A stretch of 7,803 nt of DNA. Origin: Candidatus Zixiibacteriota bacterium (GTDB taxonomy: Bacteria; Zixibacteria; MSB-5A5; GN15; FEB-12). Positions 1 to 5,387 of the stretch are shown piece after piece. The notes beneath the pieces are model-generated. The model ran no database searches, had not been told where the DNA came from, and saw only the letters and a list, made by a program, of their open reading frames with translations. The stretch covers positions 1-7,803 of the forward strand of contig JAOZPL010000090.1 of assembly GCA_029932795.1 (NCBI GenBank). Direction: 5' to 3'. A program made the translations under genes and the position numbers. Every line of letters starts with the position of its first letter. Position 1 is the stretch's first letter.

Positions 1-1518
1 GAATTTTATCGCCACGGTATGGGAATCAGGGTCGAAATAATCCTCCGACGGTGATATCCCCCAGATGTACTTGGCCAGCAGGCGGTTGGTGGCATAATCG
101 TATAGGCCGGTCTCATTCTCGTCAAAAAGGACTGAGAACCGATAGCCTTCAAAGACATAATCATTCCCGTACTGTTCGTCGAACATGATTGATCTCTTCC
201 CCACTAGCCGCTCGTCCATTGCGAAAAGGAAGTTTCCCCTAACCGGCTGGCCCGCATCCATGGAGAACTCAAACGCAACCCAGTCGGAGTTCTGACGGAC
301 GGTCACATGGCTATCGCTTATGATGCGTTTCGCTCGCCTGAGTTTTCCCGGTTCGGCTCCGGCCCTTGGGGCAAGTCTTTTTTCAATATAGCGATCAAAG
401 TCCTCTATCAACTCTTCCCAGTTCTTCTTTCCAGAAGCACCGGCGATCGCATCCTGTATCTCGACACAGGTCATGCCAGACAGGGAATCCAGCGAACCGG
501 AAAGCGACAAATAGAGATCAAAGAATTTCTTCTGCCCCAGCTCGTCGATAAGATACGTGGCAAACACTCCTACCAGAGGGTAGGCGATATCAGCGCCGGT
601 ATACTGCTTAAAACCATTGAAGGTCAGGATTGAATCCAGTTGCACGAGTTTTTCCCGGTACAAAAAGACGCCAAGGTCAATAAGGGCCTCGGCATTCTTC
701 CCCCAGCGGCCGCCGTAGCATACGGCGACGCCTTCCTGCATGACCGGCAAAGTATAGAGAGGAAGATGTCGCAGCTTGATGTTGACCAGCAGGTGAGCCA
801 ACTCGTGCAGGTGAGGAAAACTGGCTGAGATGATGTCGTTGGAAGGCAGATCAAGCATCCCCCTGGTCAGCTCGCCCGTTATCCGCTCAACGTCCTCATC
901 CGAGCCGCAATAGAAGAACTCTATTTTTTTCTCATCGATCAGTTCCATGTCCGATCTAGTCAGCCCAATGGTTTCCGCCAGTTTTCTAACCAGGTGATCA
1001 GCCTCCTGCAGGACCGCCTCGTGCACGTACTTCTGCCGGTCCGGGTGAATATGCACACGGAAGTATTCTGACTCCTGCACCGGCCAGCTTTCGGCATAGT
1101 AATCCACCGGGTATGTCAACCAGTACCAGTCGCCGGCTCTTTTGGCATAGTAGAAATGTTGAACGAGTCGTTCGTCGACAACGTTGGCGAATTCCAGCTT
1201 CGAATATACACCACCGGGCAGCATCTCATACTTCTTGACAGGTGGCATCAGATAGTTGGCCATCAAATCCAGGTCCTGGACAATCGGTGAGGCGCAGTCT
1301 ATTTTAAGGGGAATATTTGTGTACTCTATGCCGAACCGGCTGGATCGTTCCTGGGCCTGCTCCGTCCACATCATCTGTGCTGTCTCGAAATTGCCCGAGG
1401 TCAGCATATCAAAGTACTCAGTGATAGCTTGTACGCCACCGTCGTTGCGGGCGAAGACCAGGGAGTGGGAGACAATACTGATTGTCAGAACAGCAGCAAA
1501 TAATACGAATCTTTTCAT
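1..1518 (-). CDS. Exported HExxH metallopeptidase (gluzincin, peptidase MA-like), C-terminus beyond window
   Basis: Translating the minus strand from the ATG at 1518 gives 506 residues with no stop before the left edge, so the gene is 3'-partial. Residues 1-23 are a signal peptide (MKR, hydrophobic core, likely cut after LVFA), so the protein is exported. Residues about 30-145 (AITEYFDMLTSGNFETA...) resemble an NTF2/SnoaL-like accessory fold; this is a weak call. Residues about 150-380 hold LHELAHLL, an HExxH zinc motif (His238, Glu239, His242), and QEGVA with Glu262 twenty residues later. That is the spacing expected for the third zinc ligand of gluzincins such as the peptidase MA-like families. 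Residues about 403-506 are rich in predicted beta strands and could be a beta-sandwich or binding module. The substrate is unknown. The SD is weak (AAAGAG about 5-6 nt before ATG). A terminator separates it from the operon upstream, so it probably has its own promoter. The zinc peptidase class is fairly secure; the exact family is not. Confidence 0.85.
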   Translation of the reverse strand, partial: MKRFVLFAAVLTISIVSHSLVFARNDGGVQAITEYFDMLTSGNFETAQMMWTEQAQERSSRFGIEYTNIPLKIDCASPIVQDLDLMANYLMPPVKKYEMLPGGVYSKLEFANVVDERLVQHFYYAKRAGDWYWLTYPVDYYAESWPVQESEYFRVHIHPDRQKYVHEAVLQEADHLVRKLAETIGLTRSDMELIDEKKIEFFYCGSDEDVERITGELTRGMLDLPSNDIISASFPHLHELAHLLVNIKLRHLPLYTLPVMQEGVAVCYGGRWGKNAEALIDLGVFLYREKLVQLDSILTFNGFKQYTGADIAYPLVGVFATYLIDELGQKKFFDLYLSLSGSLDSLSGMTCVEIQDAIAGASGKKNWEELIEDFDRYIEKRLAPRAGAEPGKLRRAKRIISDSHVTVRQNSDWVAFEFSMDAGQPVRGNFLFAMDERLVGKRSIMFDEQYGNDYVFEGYRFSVLFDENETGLYDYATNRLLAKYIWGISPSEDYFDPDSHTVAIKF

Positions 1519-1561
1519 ACCATCTCTTTCGTTTGTTCTCTGATCAGCTCGAATGAGACCA

Positions 1562-1590
1562 ATAATAAGTTTTTCTACACCATAAGTCCA
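1562..1590 (-). promoter_or_regulatory. Candidate sigma-70-type promoter for the metallopeptidase gene
   Basis: On the minus strand TGGACT (-35, 1590-1585, 4 of 6 to consensus) is followed after exactly 17 nt by TATTAT (-10, 1567-1562, 5 of 6). This predicts a start near 1555 and a leader of roughly 35-40 nt before the ATG at 1518. A second overlapping pair, TCGACA (1600-1595) and TAGAAA (1577-1572), also has a 17-nt spacer and the same total match, so the exact promoter is uncertain. A promoter here is expected because a strong terminator lies just upstream. The consensus is borrowed from general bacterial housekeeping promoters, and this lineage may differ. Confidence 0.4.
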
Positions 1591-1599
1591 GCAGTGTCG

Positions 1600-1626
1600 A
1601 AAAAAAAGCCCCGCAAGCGGGGCTTT
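1600..1626 (-). terminator. Intrinsic terminator ending the receptor/secreted-protein/PorV operon
   Basis: A perfect 9-bp stem (1605-1613 with 1618-1626; six GC pairs and three AT pairs) closes a 4-nt loop. On the minus strand it runs into eight consecutive T residues (1607-1600), which overlap the last stem bases. It starts 19 nt after the PorV-family stop codon, in the right orientation. On the plus strand the hairpin is followed by only three T before CCC, and no plus-strand gene ends here, so it acts for the minus strand. Confidence 0.93.
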
Positions 1627-1645
1627 CCCAGAGACAGCCTCCCCA

Positions 1646-2638
1646 TTAGAACGTAAAGCCAACTGAAAACCTTTGAGTTGATTCAAGCCGTCCGAAATCC
1701 TGCCAGGAATAGTCGATCGCAAGGTCGGTGGAATTGGTAATTGAAGTAACCAGACCGCCACCGAACGAAACAGTCTCTTCCTCGTAGTTCAGTTTGTAAC
1801 CGCCGCGCAGAAAGAACTTTTCATCGAAACCCCATTCGGCGCCAATCGATCCCTGCTGGTCATTGTCGTTGGGGTGTTTCAGGTCAGCCGACAGAGTGAG
1901 CAACGAGTTGGAACCGGCATATATGTCGTATGCCAAACCCACCCGGAAGGTCAACGGCAGATCATATGGAGTCGTCTTCAGTTCTGCCGCAAACGGATCA
2001 TTAGACCCGTCGCCGCTCTGGTCATCATAACCAACATCGGTGCCGGAGAACTGAAGTTCCGGACCCAGATTGGTAACGCTCATTCCCATTCTCAACGAGC
2101 GGAAACCGGTGTATAACAAAGTCCCAAAATCAAAAGCGAAGCCTTTAGATTCCTCCTGGTATATCTTCTCACCGATATATTTGAATGTGGCACCAAAGGC
2201 AAACTTGGTCGTCAACTGACGTGCAAAAGAGATGCCGATGGCATAGGAACTGGCGTCGTATCGCTCACCGGTCCCGTCCGGCACGTCCGCGCGGGTTACT
2301 TCCTGTTCATCCATCGACAGCACGGAAACAGACGCCCCGAAAACCCCAACATCTTCGATATTCCGTGCCAGGGCCACGTAATTCAGATCGATATCGAGAA
2401 TCCAGTTGACGTTGGTGAAGGCAATGGCTGTATTCTCAACCTCAACCAGACCGGCTGGATTCCAATACATTGAATATGCGTCGTTGGCCGCAGCCACCGC
2501 CGCCTCTCCCATCCCCTGGTAACGAGAACCCACACCGATCTTGAGGAACTGCGCACCGGCGGAACCGACCTTGGAGCCTTCAGCGAAGACCCCACCGGCC
2601 AGGGCCAATACAAACAAAATGGTTACAGTCTTTTTCAC
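1646..2638 (-). CDS. PorV/PorQ-family outer-membrane beta-barrel protein
   Basis: This 330-residue exported protein has a signal peptide (MKK, hydrophobic core, cut after VFA at about residue 19). The mature N-terminus carries the family signature: GAQFLKIGVGSRYQGMGEA (28-46) followed by YWNPAGL (58-64). The rest alternates short amphipathic strands with turns and ends in RFSVGFTF, with the C-terminal Phe typical of outer-membrane barrels. Length and signature fit the PorV/PorQ group (FadL-like barrels, also called UPF0164-related). Characterised PorV works in type IX secretion, carrying substrates from the translocon to the attachment complex. Many FCB genomes hold several paralogs of unknown role, so this one need not be the canonical PorV. 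The start is GTG (2638-2636), chosen because a perfect AGGAGG lies 7 nt upstream and the signal peptide begins there. It is the last gene of the operon, 13 bp after the preceding stop and just before a terminator. Confidence 0.88.
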   Translation of the reverse strand: MKKTVTILFVLALAGGVFAEGSKVGSAGAQFLKIGVGSRYQGMGEAAVAAANDAYSMYWNPAGLVEVENTAIAFTNVNWILDIDLNYVALARNIEDVGVFGASVSVLSMDEQEVTRADVPDGTGERYDASSYAIGISFARQLTTKFAFGATFKYIGEKIYQEESKGFAFDFGTLLYTGFRSLRMGMSVTNLGPELQFSGTDVGYDDQSGDGSNDPFAAELKTTPYDLPLTFRVGLAYDIYAGSNSLLTLSADLKHPNDNDQQGSIGAEWGFDEKFFLRGGYKLNYEEETVSFGGGLVTSITNSTDLAIDYSWQDFGRLESTQRFSVGFTF

Positions 2639-2645
2639 AATCCGG

Positions 2646-2651
2646 CCTCCT
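2646..2651 (-). promoter_or_regulatory. Perfect Shine-Dalgarno AGGAGG fixing the GTG start of the PorV-family gene
   Basis: On the minus strand AGGAGG directly follows the TAG stop of the preceding gene (2654-2652) and stands 7 nt before GTG at 2638. No ATG in this frame lies nearby, so this site decides the start. Ribosomes finishing the upstream gene cover the site, so coupled translation is likely. Confidence 0.85.
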
Positions 2652-5378
2652 CTATTTGATGACGGCGAACCGACCCAGATGCTCGCCGTACGGAGATTCC
2701 ACGTGGTATATGTATATTCCGGACGCCACCTGCTGGTTATTTACCGACATCAGATCCCACCAGGCCGTACCATCAGCATTATCATGTCGAATGGTCTCAA
2801 CCAGATCGCCAGCCAAAGTGTAGATACGGATTGTACACTCGTCCGGCAGGTTCTCAAAAGCGAGCATCCCCTCATTGGCAGAGGTCTCGATCTTCGACCA
2901 GTTATGTATCATATAAGGATTGGGCACGACCCGAATATTCCCGAGTGATGACTGCGCGCTGGCCGGATTGACACCGTCAGCCTGGAAAGTAAAGACATCA
3001 TCCGGGCCGTTCAGGGGTGCGCCCTGAATCGTTAGGACGTCTCCATCCACCGGATTAAAAACGGCGGGTTCAAGTCCCATCATCCAGCTGAAATAGGTTG
3101 GCCAGGCTACAGCAAAGGGATCAACAGTGGAATCGTACGGGTAGTTGACAACGATCAAGAGATCCCAGGGGTCCCAGGCACCATCAAGACCGAAGTCGTA
3201 CACTGCCAGCGATACCCGCTGACTGGTGGAAGTGTTCCAGACCTCGAGCGGGACCGACCAGGCCGGACCAAGGCCGAGCGTGTCATTGAAGGCACTAGCT
3301 GCTGTATTGTTACCGGTATAGCGGAACTCATAGGTAGACCGGTAATGCTGATCACCGAAGGTAACACCATAGAAAAACTCAGTGATCGGACCGTAGAAAG
3401 AGGCCGGATCGGCAACCAGTGTCGTATCGGAGCCACCGAACTCGGTCTGGTCCATGCTTTGAGGTACATGGTCGGCATTCCTGACAACAACGCGCAATCC
3501 CTGAGCCAGTTCATACAGGCCGGGATCGCCCTCATAACGAGTTTGATCAACCAGCACGGTGTCACCAATGGTTTCGTTGATCAGGTGCCAGTAGGTCTGA
3601 TCTGGCGTGTCCTCAAACACCACCTGGTAGCTGGCTCCCTGCAGGGACTCACGGTCGAAGACGATCGGGATGACCTCTCCCTCGGACGGAGAGTCAAAGC
3701 CGACATATTCATGCACCACCGTACCGGCCGCCTCATAAAACCCGGCCGGGTCACTACGGGGTCTTACCGCAACTATATTTGGCGCATAACCGGCGATACC
3801 AAATCCGGACTGGAGCGGATCCACACCGGTCTCACTGGCTCCGGTGTCTATCGCCACCAGGCAATACCAGTACTCAATACCATTATAGAGGCCGCTATCT
3901 ATAAAACTGTGCTGGATCGGATCTCCCGGCGTATTCACCTTAAAGCTGGCAATCGTCTCATAATCAACCGTCAGACAGTTATTACCGGTGTTGTAAATCG
4001 GCTCTCCCCAGGTTATTCCCTGGTTGTCGCTGCGGTAAAGCTTGTACCCGGAAAAATCAGCTTCGCCGGAGAGCGGATCGATACTGGCCTCGGACGTATC
4101 ATTCCAGTGCAGATATGCTTTCCTGTCTCCCGCAGTGGCGGTGAGCAGCGGCGTTACCGGCGGCTCCGGACCGACGTAGAAGTTGTCATAAAGCTGCTGC
4201 GCCAGGTCAGCATTGTTGCGGAACTCGGTACTGTCCTGCCCGGCAATCAGGGCATAGACGACTCGCACCGTCTTGCCGGCTTCCAGGCTGATCCCGCGAG
4301 TACACTGAATATAATACTGATCCCACGGTGCCAGCGGCGCGTCAAAGCCAACCGAGTCAAGGGATCTGAACTTACCTTCATCATCATCCGGAAGCAGCTC
4401 CCAGGCCCCGGTCCGAAAACCTGTCATACCGATACCATCCGGCGTCTCAAGATACTTGGTACCCATAATACCGGTTTTGCTTTTCCAGCCTTCGTCATAA
4501 CTATCTTCGTCGTAAGTCCAGGCCAGGTTGGCCACAGAGTCGTAGGCCACCAGATCCCCCAGCCGACCGTTCTCACCGGTACCGTCAGGACCACCAACAT
4601 CCAGATCAACATAGAGACCGAACGCAAAGTTATTGTAGTCCGTAGCTGAGTTATTGGTGATATCCAGTATCACAAACATGAAATCTTCATTATAGCAGTA
4701 GTTCCACTGCAAAACGGTATGCGTTATCTCCAGCCCCATCAGCGGCGTGCCGAGAGCAGCATCATTGAAACGGTAATGAGACTCCTGGAGCGAGATTGGT
4801 CCCCCCGGATAGAATACCGAGTCGAGAGAGTTATAGTTACGCCTGTAGACCCAGTCAGAAGAGTCAGCGTTCCAAACTCTCCAGCCATAGGCAGGGTTAT
4901 TGTAGCCAAGGCCTACCGTATCTTCCAGATTATAGTCGTAATAACGGGTTGTATCGGTGGAAAGGAGAATCCGGTGTTGAAGGACGCTGGAGATCAGCGA
5001 CGGTAATCCCTGAAAATCCTCATAGGTATTAGCCACCAGGGTATCACCGAAGGCGTCGACCGCACCCATCCAGTACCTGATCTCACCGATGTAGTCATGA
5101 CCGGAATTGCGCGGCCATTCCCCTGAAGGGTAATCATAAAACTGGTAACCACCAATATAACCCCAGTTGTCAATCGTGGTGACGATGTTGCCCTTGTTGT
5201 GTGTTATCTGGTCGACCGTCAGTGGCGAAGGCATAAACATTGGCCCCGTGCTGTTGTCGCCACCATCCCGGGGATTCTTTACATCCAACGGTCTGGCGTC
5301 AACCAGTCCAGCCTGGAGTAGAACAATTACCAGAAGCCCGACTATGGCGACATATATTCTGCTACTTGTCTTCATCAT
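2652..5378 (-). CDS. Large exported protein with fibronectin-III-like and FlgD-Ig/type IX-like C-terminal domain
   Basis: This is a 908-residue protein whose function I do not recognise. Residues 1-28 are a signal peptide (hydrophobic core about 8-24, likely cut after LVDA); no lipobox Cys follows, so it is not a SusD-type lipoprotein. Residues about 30-400 are a Trp/Tyr/Asp-rich region with predicted beta strands (WGYIGGYQFYDYPSGEW), containing an Asp/Gly-rich stretch at 258-280 (DLDVGG ... GDLVAYD) that could bind a divalent cation. Residues about 404-512 look like a fibronectin-III domain (PEPPVTPLLTATAG, FSGYKLYRS, GIEYWYCLVAID). Residues about 515-810 have no family I can name. Residues 814-908 match the FlgD-Ig/type IX sorting-domain pattern: VVPNPY, IRIYTLAGDLVETI, VASGIYIYHV and terminal GRFAVIK. 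The protein is therefore probably secreted or surface-bound. It starts 9 bp after the receptor stop and ends 13 bp before the PorV-family start, which suggests it works with one or both. The start could be the first or second of two adjacent ATG codons. Confidence 0.88.
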   Translation of the reverse strand: MMKTSSRIYVAIVGLLVIVLLQAGLVDARPLDVKNPRDGGDNSTGPMFMPSPLTVDQITHNKGNIVTTIDNWGYIGGYQFYDYPSGEWPRNSGHDYIGEIRYWMGAVDAFGDTLVANTYEDFQGLPSLISSVLQHRILLSTDTTRYYDYNLEDTVGLGYNNPAYGWRVWNADSSDWVYRRNYNSLDSVFYPGGPISLQESHYRFNDAALGTPLMGLEITHTVLQWNYCYNEDFMFVILDITNNSATDYNNFAFGLYVDLDVGGPDGTGENGRLGDLVAYDSVANLAWTYDEDSYDEGWKSKTGIMGTKYLETPDGIGMTGFRTGAWELLPDDDEGKFRSLDSVGFDAPLAPWDQYYIQCTRGISLEAGKTVRVVYALIAGQDSTEFRNNADLAQQLYDNFYVGPEPPVTPLLTATAGDRKAYLHWNDTSEASIDPLSGEADFSGYKLYRSDNQGITWGEPIYNTGNNCLTVDYETIASFKVNTPGDPIQHSFIDSGLYNGIEYWYCLVAIDTGASETGVDPLQSGFGIAGYAPNIVAVRPRSDPAGFYEAAGTVVHEYVGFDSPSEGEVIPIVFDRESLQGASYQVVFEDTPDQTYWHLINETIGDTVLVDQTRYEGDPGLYELAQGLRVVVRNADHVPQSMDQTEFGGSDTTLVADPASFYGPITEFFYGVTFGDQHYRSTYEFRYTGNNTAASAFNDTLGLGPAWSVPLEVWNTSTSQRVSLAVYDFGLDGAWDPWDLLIVVNYPYDSTVDPFAVAWPTYFSWMMGLEPAVFNPVDGDVLTIQGAPLNGPDDVFTFQADGVNPASAQSSLGNIRVVPNPYMIHNWSKIETSANEGMLAFENLPDECTIRIYTLAGDLVETIRHDNADGTAWWDLMSVNNQQVASGIYIYHVESPYGEHLGRFAVIK

Positions 5379-5381
5379 TCT

Positions 5382-5386
5382 TCTCC
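5382..5386 (-). promoter_or_regulatory. Shine-Dalgarno GGAGA before the tandem ATG start of the 908-residue protein
   Basis: The minus strand reads CGGAGAAGA then ATGATG in the 9-nt gap after the receptor stop. From GGAG the distance is 4 nt to the first ATG (5378) and 7 nt to the second (5375). The second start is therefore at least as well spaced; the choice changes the signal peptide by one Met only. Confidence 0.65.
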
Positions 5387-5387
5387 G

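Noticed and set aside
1515..1523. Two-codon upstream ORF (ATG GTA TGA) overlapping the peptidase start on the minus strand
   Set aside because: Short chance ORFs are common at ATG-rich starts. There is no strong SD for it and no other sign of a leader peptide or attenuation.
1256..1543. Plus-strand open frame spanning the peptidase start and promoter region
   Set aside because: It is antisense to the signal peptide and N-terminus of a supported gene and has no domain or SD.
1540..1547. 8-bp palindrome CTGATCAG in the peptidase leader
   Set aside because: A single short palindrome with no second copy gives no support for an operator.
3345..4649. Long open frame (434 codons) on the plus strand, antisense to the 908-residue gene
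   Set aside because: It lies wholly inside a convincing minus-strand gene with a signal peptide and recognisable domains. Its translation has no signal, domain or sensible composition, and no matching SD or neighbours on that strand. It is a codon-bias shadow.
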